Shown one piece after another: positions 33,094-42,130 of a DNA stretch of 64,000 nucleotides (the stretch's first letter is position 1; each line of letters opens with the position of its first letter). Location: assembly GCF_025979705.1 (NCBI RefSeq), contig NZ_CP110136.1:3410001-3474000 (forward strand). The letters run 5' to 3'. The notes under the pieces are model-generated. The model had not been told where the DNA came from. It did no database searches and saw only the letters and a program-made list of their open reading frames with translations. A program made the position numbers and the translations under genes. Origin of the DNA: Hymenobacter sp. YIM 151858-1 (GTDB taxonomy: Bacteria > Bacteroidota > Bacteroidia > Cytophagales > Hymenobacteraceae).

Positions 33094-35202
33094 ATGGCTT
33101 TAATCAACACCATCCGGGAAAAATCAGGCTGGGCCGTTGGCACCGTGGCCATCGGGATGCTGCTGTTCATCGTGGGCGGTGACCTGATCGGCGGACAAAA
33201 CAATCTGTTTAACCGGCAGGATACCTCCGTGGGCGAAGTGGCCGGCGAAGAGGTGAGCCTCGACGAGTTTAACGCCGCCCTGGAGCAGTCGAAAGAAGCG
33301 TTTGCCGCGCAGAATGGCCGCCAGCCCACCGAGCAGGAGCAGCAGCAACTGCGCGACCAGGCCTGGAACCAGATTGTGTTTCAGCGCGCCTTTCAGCCGC
33401 AGTTCGAGGCCCTGGGTCTGAAAGTGACCGACGAGGAGCTGACCGACATGGTGCAGGGCAAGAACATTCACCCCACCATTCAGCAGGCCTTTACCAATCC
33501 GCAAACCGGCCAGTTCGACCGCGCCCGCGTGATTGAGTACCTGCGCGCCCTCGATAAGCTGCCCCCGCAGCAGCAGGCTGCCTGGTACAGCTTCGAGCAA
33601 AACCTGCCGCAGGAACGCATGGGCAACAAGTACTACGCCCTGCTGAAAAATTCGGATTACGTAACCAGCGCCGAGGCCCAACGCTTCGACGTATCGCAGA
33701 ACAGCCGCGCCAACCTGCGCTACCTGTTTGTGCCTTACTTCAGCATCTCCGACTCGGTCGTGAAGGTGAACGACTCGCAGCTGCAAGACTACATTGCGCG
33801 CAACAAAGCCCGCTACAAGGTGCAGGACGGCCGCGACGTGGAGTTTGTGGTGGTGAACGTGGTGCCCTCGAAAGAAGACTCCGCCGCCGTGCGCCAAACC
33901 GTGGACCAGCTGGCCCAGCAGTTCCGCACCGCCCCGAACGACTCGTTGTTCGTGCGCCTGAACTCCGACCAGCCTTACAACGGCCAGTTTGTATCGCCGG
34001 CCGACCTGCCCGAGAAGCTGCGCCAGCAGCTGCCGCTGCAGCAAGGCCAGGTGTACGGCCCCTTCGCCGAAAACGGCACCTACTCGCTCTACAAAGTAAC
34101 GGGCACCAAAGCCGGTGCTCAGCAGGCTGCCCGCGCCAGCCACATCCTGATTAAGCCCGAAGGCACCACGCCCGAGGCCGATGCAGCTGCTAAAGCCAAG
34201 GCCCAAGGCATTCTGAACCAGATTAAAGGCGGCGCCGATTTTGCCGCCTTGGCTCGTCAGCACGGCACCGATGGCACCGCGCCCCTAGGTGGCGACCTGG
34301 GCTGGTTTACCACGGGCCGCATGGTGCCCGAGTTCGAGAAGGCCGTGTTCGGTGCTTCGTCGGCGGGTGTGCTGCCCAACCTCGTGAAAACCTCGTTTGG
34401 TTACCACATCATTAAGGTTACGGCGCCCAAAACCAACCAGACTTACCGCGTGGCGGCCGTTCAAAAAGGCATTACGCCTTCCGACGCCACCAACGAAACC
34501 GCCTACCAGCGTGCCCAGGAGCTGAAGGCCAAGGCCACCGACCTCGAGTCGTTCCGCAAGGCCGTGGCGGCCGACAAAACCTTGCAGAAGCAGGAAGCCC
34601 GCGGCGTAGGCAAGTCGGATGCCGTGGTGGGCAACGTGCCCAACGCCCGCGAAGTAGTGCGCTGGGCCTTTAACAAAGAAACCGAAGTAGGCGAGGTATC
34701 GGACGTGTTTCAGGTGAACGACCAGTACGTGATTGCCGTCCTCACGGGCACGCGCACCGAAGGCACCGCCGATGTAGCCGCCGTGAAGCCCGAGGTTTCG
34801 GCCTTTGTGCGCAACGACGAGAAAGCCAAGCAGATTATAGCCAAGCTGAAGGGCAGCACCCTGGAGCAGATGGCCGCGGCGTACGGCGCCAACGCCCAGG
34901 TGCGCACGGCCAACGACGTAACCCTGGGTCAGGGCGTAATTCCGGGCCTCGGCAACGAGCCGGTAGCCGTGGGTACGGCGTTCGGCCTGAAGCCCGGCCA
35001 GCGTTCGGCCCCCATCCAGGGCGAGCAGGGCGTGCTGGTGGTTGAGCTGGTAAGCAAAAACGAGCCGGCTGCTCCCTCCACCGACCTGAAAACCGTACGC
35101 AACCAGCTGCAGCAAATGCGCGGGGCCCGCTCCACGGGCGCCATCTACGAAACCGTACGCCAGAAGGCCGAGGTGAAAGACGAACGCGTGAAGTTCTTCT
35201 AA
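33094..35202 (+). CDS. PpiD/SurA-like peptidylprolyl isomerase, membrane-anchored
   Basis: A 702-residue periplasmic folding factor. An N-terminal membrane span (about residues 12-32) anchors it, as in PpiD. A SurA-N-like chaperone region follows (about 40-180; EEVSLDEFNAALEQSKEAF, then QLRDQAWNQIVFQRAF). The parvulin (PpiC) domain lies at about 345-450: ASHILIKPEG near the start, GGADFAALARQHGTDG in the middle and FGYHIIKVT at the end. A second, divergent parvulin-like region (about 540-660) may be present. It would help outer-membrane proteins leaving the Sec translocon, consistent with the neighbouring barrel protein and lptC. A terminator follows. Confidence 0.9.
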   Translation: MALINTIREKSGWAVGTVAIGMLLFIVGGDLIGGQNNLFNRQDTSVGEVAGEEVSLDEFNAALEQSKEAFAAQNGRQPTEQEQQQLRDQAWNQIVFQRAFQPQFEALGLKVTDEELTDMVQGKNIHPTIQQAFTNPQTGQFDRARVIEYLRALDKLPPQQQAAWYSFEQNLPQERMGNKYYALLKNSDYVTSAEAQRFDVSQNSRANLRYLFVPYFSISDSVVKVNDSQLQDYIARNKARYKVQDGRDVEFVVVNVVPSKEDSAAVRQTVDQLAQQFRTAPNDSLFVRLNSDQPYNGQFVSPADLPEKLRQQLPLQQGQVYGPFAENGTYSLYKVTGTKAGAQQAARASHILIKPEGTTPEADAAAKAKAQGILNQIKGGADFAALARQHGTDGTAPLGGDLGWFTTGRMVPEFEKAVFGASSAGVLPNLVKTSFGYHIIKVTAPKTNQTYRVAAVQKGITPSDATNETAYQRAQELKAKATDLESFRKAVAADKTLQKQEARGVGKSDAVVGNVPNAREVVRWAFNKETEVGEVSDVFQVNDQYVIAVLTGTRTEGTADVAAVKPEVSAFVRNDEKAKQIIAKLKGSTLEQMAAAYGANAQVRTANDVTLGQGVIPGLGNEPVAVGTAFGLKPGQRSAPIQGEQGVLVVELVSKNEPAAPSTDLKTVRNQLQQMRGARSTGAIYETVRQKAEVKDERVKFF

Positions 35203-35227
35203 GCCACTGCCGCTACCACAACCGCCG

Positions 35228-35262
35228 AAGGGCCGTATCTTTCCAAGGGTACGGCCCTTTTG
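35228..35262 (+). terminator. Intrinsic terminator after the PpiD-like gene
   Basis: A perfect 10-bp stem AAGGGCCGTA/TACGGCCCTT with a 12-base loop is followed by TTGCTTT. Confidence 0.88.
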
Positions 35263-35399
35263 CTTTGCGCAACGGCGGCGGTATTGGCTGGTCTTTGGCA
35301 TTGCGGAGGCCGGGCTTGAATGAAACCCGCGCGGTAGATGTTGAGCGCCCAAAGCCACCCGAGTTTGTTGTTGCGTAGCCGCCATCCGTTTTGCCTGCC

Positions 35400-37232
35400 A
35401 TGAGCCTGTTATCTGCGTTGAGGAATAAAAGCTACCTAGGGCTGCTGGGCCTGCTGCTGGCCGCCGGCCCGGCGCTGGGGCAGGAGGGAAGCGGGCCCAT
35501 TGCAGGCGCGCGCGAATACGCCCGCAAAGGCGAGCTGCTGAAAGCCGAGGCGCTGTTCGAGGGTTTGCCCAAGGATGCGCAACTGGCCCCAAACGTGCTG
35601 CCCGATTACCTGCAGGTGCTGGTGGAGCTGAAGAAGTACAAGGACGCCGAGAAACTGGCCCGCCGCGCCATCAAGAAGAACCCCGCCGAGCCCACGTTGG
35701 GCGTGGCCCTAGGTGGTGTGTACGCCGCGGCCGGCGACAGTGCCTCCGCCAACAAACAATACGGCCGCGTGGTGGCTAGCCTACGCCCCGAGCAGGTGCT
35801 GCCCTTGGCAGCCGAGTTTCAGCAGCGGGGGTTGGTACGGTGGTCGGAGCAGGCCTACCTGCAAGGCCGCCAATTGGCCCACAACCGCACCGAGTACGCC
35901 CAGCAGCTCATCGACCTGTACAGCCGCCAGAACCGCGTAGAGCCGCTCATGAACGAGGCGCTTAATCTGGTGGAGCAGGACGAAAAGCAGCTGCCCTTTG
36001 TGCGCAACATGCTCCAGAACCTAGGGCAGAACGAGCAGGCATTTGCGGCGCTCGAGAAAGCACTCATTACCCGTACCCAAAGCAACCCCGAGAAAAGCGC
36101 CTGGCCCGAGCTATTGCTGTGGCTGTACCAGCAGCGCCGCGACTTTGGCAGCGCCCTGGTGCAGGCCCGCGCCCTCGACCGGCGCCTGCGCACCGAGGGC
36201 AGCCGCGTGATGGATGTGGCCACCATTGCCCAGCGCAACAAAGACTACGATACCGCCATCGAGGGCTACGAGTACCTAGCCAAGGAGTACCGCGGCGGGC
36301 GCTTCTACCAACCTGCCCGCCAGAAATTGATTCAGGCCCGCGAGGAGCAGGTGCGCAATACCTTCCCCGTCGACCAGGCGAAGCTGCGCGCTTTGGCGGC
36401 CGATTATCAGCAGCTCCTTTCCGAGCTGGGCCGCACGGCCCAAAGCGCCGATGTGCTGCGCAATCTGGCCCTGTTGTACGCCTTTCAGCTCGATGAGAAG
36501 GATAAGGGTATGCAGCTGCTGCAGGAGGTAATTGAGCTGCCCCGGGCCGATGCGCAGCTCGTCGACGAAGCCAAAATTGCCTTAGGTGATATTTACCTGC
36601 TGCGCGGCGAGCCGTGGGAGGCCACGCTGCTGTACTCGCAGGTAGAAAAATCGCGCAAAGATCAGCCTCTGGGCTACGAAGCCAAGCTGCGTAACGCCCG
36701 CCTCAGCTACTTCGCCGGCGACTTTAAGCTGGCCCAAAGCCACCTCGATATTCTGAAGCTGGCCACCAGCCGCGAAATTGCCAACGACGCCATGCAGCTC
36801 AGCCTGCTTATCGGCGACAACACAGCCATGGATACGGCCGGCGTAGCCATGCGCGCCTACGCCGCTGCCGAGCTGCAGGTGTTCCAGAACAAGGTGCCGC
36901 AGGCCATCAAAGCCCTCGACGATTTGCTGACCAAGTACCCCGGCCACGCCCTCACCGACGAAGCCTGGTACCTGAAAGCCCAGCTGCAGCGCCGCACCGG
37001 CGACTACAACGGCGCCGTGGAAACCCTGCAGCGCATCACCAGCAACCCCAAATACGACATCCTTTCCGACGACGCCCTGTTCCTGACGGCCGAGATACAG
37101 GAGCAAAACCGCCAGGACCGCGTACGGGCGCAGGAGCTCTACACCACGCTGCTCACCAAATACCCCGGCAGTATCTACGGCGCCGAGGCCCGCAAGCGCG
37201 TGCGCCGCCTGCGCGGCGACATGGTCAACTAA
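35400..37232 (+). CDS. Secreted tetratricopeptide-repeat protein
   Basis: A 610-residue protein with a clear signal peptide (SYLGLLGLLLAAGPALGQ, cleavage near residue 28), followed by many TPR units across the whole length. The repeats have the helix pairs LPDYLQVLVELKKYKDAEKL, LGDIYLLRGEPWEATLLYSQ and YLKAQLQRRTGDYNGAVETL. It has no other domain. Such periplasmic TPR proteins in Bacteroidota are often scaffolds for envelope assembly or gliding components. The ATG is preferred to a TTG three codons upstream because it gives a normal signal peptide. A hairpin that overlaps the stop codon ends the gene. Confidence 0.85.
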   Translation: MSLLSALRNKSYLGLLGLLLAAGPALGQEGSGPIAGAREYARKGELLKAEALFEGLPKDAQLAPNVLPDYLQVLVELKKYKDAEKLARRAIKKNPAEPTLGVALGGVYAAAGDSASANKQYGRVVASLRPEQVLPLAAEFQQRGLVRWSEQAYLQGRQLAHNRTEYAQQLIDLYSRQNRVEPLMNEALNLVEQDEKQLPFVRNMLQNLGQNEQAFAALEKALITRTQSNPEKSAWPELLLWLYQQRRDFGSALVQARALDRRLRTEGSRVMDVATIAQRNKDYDTAIEGYEYLAKEYRGGRFYQPARQKLIQAREEQVRNTFPVDQAKLRALAADYQQLLSELGRTAQSADVLRNLALLYAFQLDEKDKGMQLLQEVIELPRADAQLVDEAKIALGDIYLLRGEPWEATLLYSQVEKSRKDQPLGYEAKLRNARLSYFAGDFKLAQSHLDILKLATSREIANDAMQLSLLIGDNTAMDTAGVAMRAYAAAELQVFQNKVPQAIKALDDLLTKYPGHALTDEAWYLKAQLQRRTGDYNGAVETLQRITSNPKYDILSDDALFLTAEIQEQNRQDRVRAQELYTTLLTKYPGSIYGAEARKRVRRLRGDMVN

Positions 37233-37263
37233 AAAGCCGGCCCCGTGTGGGGTCGGCTTTTTT
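37231..37263. terminator. Bidirectional terminator overlapping both stop codons
   Basis: AAAAAGCCGGCCCC pairs with GGGGTCGGCTTTTT with one mismatch in the stem. It overlaps the stop codon of the TPR gene and the last base of the convergent lipoprotein gene, so both share one terminator. Confidence 0.9.
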
Positions 37264-37949
37264 CATTTAATGATGACGTTGAACGTGCTTTTCTGCTCGT
37301 AATACACCATCGCCTCGTGCGCGCCATGCTCGGTGGAAAAGGTTTTGCTGTACTGCTGCAGCAAGTCGAAGTTGGTGAGGCTGCCGTTGATGGTGTAATA
37401 GAGGTGACCCAACACAGCACGGATCGGCACCCCGTCGGTGTCTTTGCCCAAATCGATGAAGGGCAACGGCTCGCCCGGACGGAACACGTGCCGGGTGTCA
37501 CCGGATGCATTGATGGTGATGCTGGCAATGCCCGGCTTTACGGCCACCAAGCCGAGTTTGATGCGGTAGCGCCCGTCTTGGTGTACTGGCTCGAAAGACC
37601 CCACTGTAGCCCCCAAATTCGCGACGCGGCCCACTCGATTGAGCACCTGAAAAGCGGAGGCGAAACCCCGCTGCCGCTCTGGCGCGCCGGTGAGCTGGTA
37701 GAAGCTCATGAACGTGAACGGTTGCGCATCCTGGGGCCGCACGCGGTGGCGCTTGCCGGTACGGATATCGAGCAAAGAATCAGAATAATTGGCTTCCACC
37801 CAGAGCGTGTCGCCCAGCCGCATTTCCCGGTGCCCGGGCCGGATGGTAAGCGGCACCTCAAAAAACAACTCCTGCGACCTAGGTACGGGCTCAGGCTTAC
37901 ACGCGGCCAGCAAGGCCAGCGGCAAAAGAATGGTCAGTATAACTCTCAT
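37263..37949 (-). CDS. Hypothetical lipoprotein
   Basis: A 228-residue protein with a lipoprotein signal: ILTILLPLALLAACKPEP, lipobox LAAC, Cys at about residue 17. The mature part is a mixed alpha/beta protein without a domain that I recognise; segments such as RLGDTLWVEANYSDSLLD and FEPVHQDGRYRIKLGL look like beta strands of a sandwich fold. It reads on the minus strand, convergent with the TPR gene. One CCTAGGT copy here is read as Pro-Arg (CCT AGG), one of only three such exceptions to the usual Leu-Gly frame. The function is unknown. Confidence 0.75.
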   Translation of the reverse strand: MRVILTILLPLALLAACKPEPVPRSQELFFEVPLTIRPGHREMRLGDTLWVEANYSDSLLDIRTGKRHRVRPQDAQPFTFMSFYQLTGAPERQRGFASAFQVLNRVGRVANLGATVGSFEPVHQDGRYRIKLGLVAVKPGIASITINASGDTRHVFRPGEPLPFIDLGKDTDGVPIRAVLGHLYYTINGSLTNFDLLQQYSKTFSTEHGAHEAMVYYEQKSTFNVIIK

Positions 37950-38120
37950 CGATAGACCCTGATAACCGGCTTTGTTCGCCGAACTCTTAAGTTATCGGTT
38001 CGTTCATGACCACACGCGTGGTTGCAGAATTACGCGCGCCACGGCAGAGCATCAGCAACCGGCTGCGGCCCTAGGTGCCAGCGGGCTGGGTGCCGGGCTG
38101 CACCTGCCGACCACCTAGGG

Positions 38121-38234
38121 CTACCCGAAGAACACAAACATCAGCAGCAGCGCCACGATGAACACGAGGTACATCAGCCCATCGGTGAGGATGTACTGCC
38201 GGTAGCGTTGGTAAAATTGGCGGAGGCGCTGCAT
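38121..38234 (-). CDS. 37-residue single-span membrane peptide
   Basis: A tiny gene of 38 codons. The product has a basic N-terminus (MQRLRQFYQRYRQYI) followed by one strongly hydrophobic segment (GLMYLVFIVALLLMFVFFG). Similar tiny proteins with a basic start, LMYLV core and FF end are found widely in Bacteroidota. The codons are normal for the genome. A CCTAGG copy touches its 3' end (38114). The gene sits in the space between the lipoprotein gene and recJ. Function unknown. Confidence 0.65.
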   Translation of the reverse strand: MQRLRQFYQRYRQYILTDGLMYLVFIVALLLMFVFFG

Positions 38235-38323
38235 GGCTGAAAAGGAGCAGAATGGCGGCCAAATTTACCGCTGCCGAGGTGGCGTTTCGCAAAATCGGGG
38301 CTGAAAGCGTGCCGTTTTCTTCT

Positions 38324-38331
38324 TACTTTTG
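38324..38331 (+). promoter_or_regulatory. -7 promoter element of recJ
   Basis: TACTTTTG matches TAnnTTTG exactly, 20 bases before the recJ ATG. Confidence 0.6.
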
Positions 38332-38351
38332 AAGGTATTGCCCTCCCCACC

Positions 38352-40073
38352 ATGCTAAAACGTTGGATTCGTAAGCCTGCTCCCGACCGCGAGAAGGTCG
38401 AGCACCTGTCGGCAGCCCTGCGCGTAAACGAGTCCATCATTGCCTTGCTGTGCCAGCGGGGCATTTGCACCTTCGAGGAGGCCAAGGCGTATTTCCGCCC
38501 GGCCCTGGAGGAGCTGCCCGACCCCATGCTCATGCGCGACATGGACCGGGCCGTGCAGCGCCTCGTGGAAGCCCTGTTTCAGGAGGAAAAAGTGCTGGTG
38601 TACGGCGACTACGATGTGGACGGCACCACCTCCGTGGCGCTGGTGTACTCGTATCTGCGCTCGTTGTTTGGGCCCGCCCGCATCGACTACTACATTCCCG
38701 ACCGCTACATCGAGGGCTACGGCATTTCGACAATAGGCATCGATTGGGCGGCTGCCAACGGCTTTAAGCTGATTGTGGCGCTCGACTGCGGCGTGAAAGC
38801 CGTCGACAAAATCAGCTACGCCCGCGATAAAGGCGTCGATTTTATCGTGTGCGACCACCACTTGCCCGGCGACGAGCTGCCGCCCGCCGTGGCCGTGCTC
38901 GACCCCAAGCGTTCGGATTGCCCGTACCCCTACAAAGAGCTGTCGGGCTGCGGCGTGGGCTTTAAGCTGATGCAGGCGCTGTGCCGCAGCCAAGGCTTCG
39001 ATGAAGCCCCCCTGCACGAGCTGATGGATTTGCTGGCCGTGAGCATCGCGGCCGACATTGTGCCCATTACCGGCGAAAACCGCACGCTGATGTTCCACGG
39101 CCTCAAGCGCCTGAACGACCCCAGCATAGAAACGCGCCCCGGCCTGTACGCCCTGCGCCAGCTGGCCGGCCTGCGCGAGGGGCCGCTCACGGTAAGCAGC
39201 CTGGTGTTTGGCTTTGCGCCCCGCATCAACGCGGCCGGGCGCCTCGGTGATGCCAAGCGTTCGGTGGCTATGCTGCTCTCTGAAACCGCCGAGCAGGCCC
39301 TGGCTACGGCCAGCGTCGTCGACCAAACCAACACCGAGCGCCGCGGCTTCGATACGCGCATTACCGAGGAGGCGCTGCAGATGATCGAAACCGACCTGGA
39401 GCTGCGCAACGCCCGCTCCACCGTGCTCTTCAAGCAGGATTGGCACAAGGGCGTAATCGGCATTGTGGCTTCGCGCTGCCTCGATAAGTACTACCGCCCC
39501 ACGGTTATCCTCACCGAATCGAACGGCAAAGCCACGGGCTCGGCGCGTTCGGTGGCGGGCTTCGATGTGCACCAGGCCATTTTGGAGTGCTCCGATTTGC
39601 TGGAGCAATTCGGGGGGCACATGTACGCGGCCGGCCTCACGCTGCCGCTCGAAAACGTGGCCGAGTTCCGCCGCCGCTTCGAGGCCGTGGTGGCTTCGCG
39701 CATCAAAGAGGAGCAGATGATTCCGCCCGTCGACATCGACCTGCCGCTGCGCCTGCGCGAGGTCACCTGGAACTTCTACAACCTGCTGCGCCAGATGGAG
39801 CCCTTCGGCCCCGGCAACCCCAGCCCGGTGTTCGAGGCCGAGCAGGTGTACGCCGTGCCCGGCACCGTGAAGGTGGTGGGCTCGTCGCACCTCAAGCTGA
39901 CCCTGATGCAGGAAGACTCGAACCAGATCGACGCCATCGGCTTTGGGCTGGCCGACCACTACGGGCGCATTGCCAAAGGGCAGCCGTTTAACATCTGCTA
40001 CACCGTGGACGTGAATGAGTGGCGCGGGCAAAAATCGTTGCAGCTGCGCCTCAAGGACATCGGCTGGGCGTAA
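38352..40073 (+). CDS. recJ: Single-stranded-DNA-specific exonuclease RecJ
   Basis: A 573-residue DHH-family 5'-3' exonuclease used in recombination and mismatch repair. The motifs are in order: VYGDYDVDGTTSVALVY (motif I, about residues 81-97), LDCGVKA, FIVCDHHLPGDELP (DHH, about 164-177), LLAVSIAADIVP (about 229-240), and the DHHA1 region with FGGHMYAAGLTL (about 417-428). The length is normal. The ATG follows a perfect -7 element. Downstream comes a space packed with four CCTAGG copies and then the M61 peptidase. Confidence 0.96.
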   Translation: MLKRWIRKPAPDREKVEHLSAALRVNESIIALLCQRGICTFEEAKAYFRPALEELPDPMLMRDMDRAVQRLVEALFQEEKVLVYGDYDVDGTTSVALVYSYLRSLFGPARIDYYIPDRYIEGYGISTIGIDWAAANGFKLIVALDCGVKAVDKISYARDKGVDFIVCDHHLPGDELPPAVAVLDPKRSDCPYPYKELSGCGVGFKLMQALCRSQGFDEAPLHELMDLLAVSIAADIVPITGENRTLMFHGLKRLNDPSIETRPGLYALRQLAGLREGPLTVSSLVFGFAPRINAAGRLGDAKRSVAMLLSETAEQALATASVVDQTNTERRGFDTRITEEALQMIETDLELRNARSTVLFKQDWHKGVIGIVASRCLDKYYRPTVILTESNGKATGSARSVAGFDVHQAILECSDLLEQFGGHMYAAGLTLPLENVAEFRRRFEAVVASRIKEEQMIPPVDIDLPLRLREVTWNFYNLLRQMEPFGPGNPSPVFEAEQVYAVPGTVKVVGSSHLKLTLMQEDSNQIDAIGFGLADHYGRIAKGQPFNICYTVDVNEWRGQKSLQLRLKDIGWA

Positions 40074-40077
40074 GCCA

Positions 40078-40189
40078 CCTAGGGCCTTTGGGCCTGCGCG
40101 CCGCCGCTTTGGCGCAGCCCACTAACCATTACCTTAGTAGCCTAGGTCGCTCCCGGCCTAGGCTATTCGCTTTTCTATCCTTTCCTAGG
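40078..40189. repeat. Four CCTAGG copies in 112 bases
   Basis: CCTAGG occurs at 40078, 40141, 40157 and 40184 in the short space between recJ and the M61 peptidase gene. This is the densest group in the window. The second and third flank CGCTCCCGG. The group falls where the promoter and leader of the peptidase gene would be. Confidence 0.85.
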
Positions 40190-40192
40190 TTG

Positions 40193-42055
40193 ATGAAATC
40201 CTTCCTGCTCAGTGCCAGCCTCGGCAGCTTGTTTGCTTTTGGCGCCCACGCCCAAACGCCCGCCGCCGGCACCTACCGCATTACCGTCGATACGCAACCC
40301 GCTGCCAGCTCCGACCAGCTGCGCGTAATCATCCAGACGCCGCCCGTACGCGAGGAGCGCGTAACGTACGTAATGCCGAGCGTGGTGCCGGGCTCGTACT
40401 CCAAAAAGGACTACGGCCGCTTTGTGCAGGGCCTGAAAGCTTTCGACGACAAAGGCAAGGCGCTGAAGGTGACGCGCGAGGGCCAGAACCTGTTCACCAT
40501 CGACAAAGCCACCAAGCTCGCCCGCATTGAGTACCTGGTAGACGACACCTGGGACGCCAAGCAGGACGACAGCTACATCTTTCAGCCAGGCGGTACCAAC
40601 TTCGATGCCCGTTCGGCCTATAGCAACTTCGTGCTGAACCACTACGGCCTCTACGGCTACTTAGAGGGTTACAAAATGGTGCCTTACGAAGTAACCGTGA
40701 AGCATGCGCCCGAACTCTACGCCAGCACTGCGCTGCCGGTGCAGCGCTCCGCCACGCAGGATGTGTTTCGGGCCGATAGCTACGTAACCCTGGCCGATGG
40801 CCCCATTCTGTACAGCAAGCCCGATACCACCAGCTTTGTGGCCGGCGGGGCGCGCATTGGGGTGTCGGTAGTGTCGGAGCTGGGCAAGGTGAAGGCGGCG
40901 CAAATCAGCCAGACCATCCGGCCCATGGCCGAGGCCCTAGGTCAGTTTTTCGGGAAGATGCCGGTGCCCAACTACCAGTTTCTGATGTATTTCCCCGATT
41001 ACCAGACCTCGCAGGTAATCAACCGCAACACGGGCGGTTTCGGGGCCATGGAGCACTCGTACTCGTCGTTGTACTTTTTGCCCGAGCGCAACACCGAGGG
41101 CGAGCTAACCGAGATGGTGCGCGAGGTGGCCTCGCACGAGTTTCTGCACATGCTGGCGCCGCTGAACATCCACTCCCGCGAAATCGGCGAGTTCGACTTC
41201 CGCAACCCCAAAATGTCGCAGCACCTGTGGCTGTACGAGGGCGTGACGGAATACTTCGCTCACCTGGTGCAGGTACGGGCCGGGCTTACCACCGAGGAGC
41301 AGTTCCGCAGCGCCATGCAGGAAAAAATCCGCGACGCGGAGAAGTACCCGGCGGGCGTGTCGTTCACGGAAATGAGCCGCCGCATTCTGGAGCAGCCCTA
41401 CGACAAGATGTACGAGAACGTGTACAAAAAGGGCGCGCTCATCGGCTTGCTGCTCGATATCCGTATTCAGGAGCTCACCAAAGGCCAGAAAACCCTGCGC
41501 GACGTGCTGCTGACCCTGCGCGACAAGTACGGGCCCACGCGTTCCTTTGAGGATGCGCAGCTGATACCCGAGGTAGTAGCCCTCACGCACCCCGAGGTAC
41601 AGCAGTTCTTCGACCGCTACGTAGTAGGCACCGAAGCCTTGCCGCTAACCGAGTACCTCGACAAAATTGGCTGGCGCTACGCCGATAAAGCCCCCGCCCG
41701 CATCAAGGCGTTCGGGCAGCTGGGTTTCCGCTACGACGAAGCCAAAAAGGAGTTTGCCACTGCCGATGTAACGCCCGAAACCAACGCCTTCGGCCTGCAA
41801 AACGGCGACGTGATTGTAGCCGTGAACGGGCAACCCGTAACCCTCGAAACGGCCGAACAGCTGCTGCGTTCCTTGGTGGAGCCCACTACGGATAAGCCCG
41901 TGCGCCTCACCCTGCGCCGCGGCAGCACCACCAAAGATGCCCAAGCCGCCCCGCGCGAGTTCGATGTGGAAATCCGGAACCAGCTGGCCCCGAGCACCGC
42001 ACCCACGCCGGCGCAGCTGGCCTTGCGCCGGCAGTTGCTCAACAGCAAAAGCTAG
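40193..42055 (+). CDS. M61 (glycyl aminopeptidase) family metallopeptidase with PDZ domain
   Basis: A 620-residue exported protein with a signal peptide (SFLLSASLGSLFAFGAHAQ, cleavage near residue 21). The N-terminal region is the beta-rich M61 domain. The zinc site is HEFLHML (about residues 315-321), followed by LYEGVTEYFAHLVQVRAG (about 344-361) with the third ligand Glu. A PDZ domain occupies about residues 490-600 (FGLQNGDVIVAVNGQPV). The family has aminopeptidase activity toward N-terminal Gly or Ala. The ATG is 4 bases after a CCTAGGT copy. The start upstream in the same frame would be inside recJ and is not used. A terminator follows. Confidence 0.92.
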   Translation: MKSFLLSASLGSLFAFGAHAQTPAAGTYRITVDTQPAASSDQLRVIIQTPPVREERVTYVMPSVVPGSYSKKDYGRFVQGLKAFDDKGKALKVTREGQNLFTIDKATKLARIEYLVDDTWDAKQDDSYIFQPGGTNFDARSAYSNFVLNHYGLYGYLEGYKMVPYEVTVKHAPELYASTALPVQRSATQDVFRADSYVTLADGPILYSKPDTTSFVAGGARIGVSVVSELGKVKAAQISQTIRPMAEALGQFFGKMPVPNYQFLMYFPDYQTSQVINRNTGGFGAMEHSYSSLYFLPERNTEGELTEMVREVASHEFLHMLAPLNIHSREIGEFDFRNPKMSQHLWLYEGVTEYFAHLVQVRAGLTTEEQFRSAMQEKIRDAEKYPAGVSFTEMSRRILEQPYDKMYENVYKKGALIGLLLDIRIQELTKGQKTLRDVLLTLRDKYGPTRSFEDAQLIPEVVALTHPEVQQFFDRYVVGTEALPLTEYLDKIGWRYADKAPARIKAFGQLGFRYDEAKKEFATADVTPETNAFGLQNGDVIVAVNGQPVTLETAEQLLRSLVEPTTDKPVRLTLRRGSTTKDAQAAPREFDVEIRNQLAPSTAPTPAQLALRRQLLNSKS

Positions 42056-42084
42056 CCCGAAGCACCTAGGGCTTACCCACAGAG

Positions 42085-42118
42085 GACGGGGCCGGCAAGG
42101 TTAATTGCCGGCCCCGTC
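42085..42118. terminator. Strong hairpin between convergent genes
   Basis: A perfect 14-bp stem GACGGGGCCGGCAA/TTGCCGGCCCCGTC around a six-base loop, with no long T-run, lies between the M61 gene and the convergent secreted-protein gene. Confidence 0.82.
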
Positions 42119-42130
42119 GTTGGTAAAGAG

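Noticed and set aside
38355-40031. Minus-strand open frame of 558 codons opposite recJ
   Set aside because: It is fully antisense to recJ, with His/Gln/Ala-rich sequence and no recognisable domain; recJ has all of its motifs.
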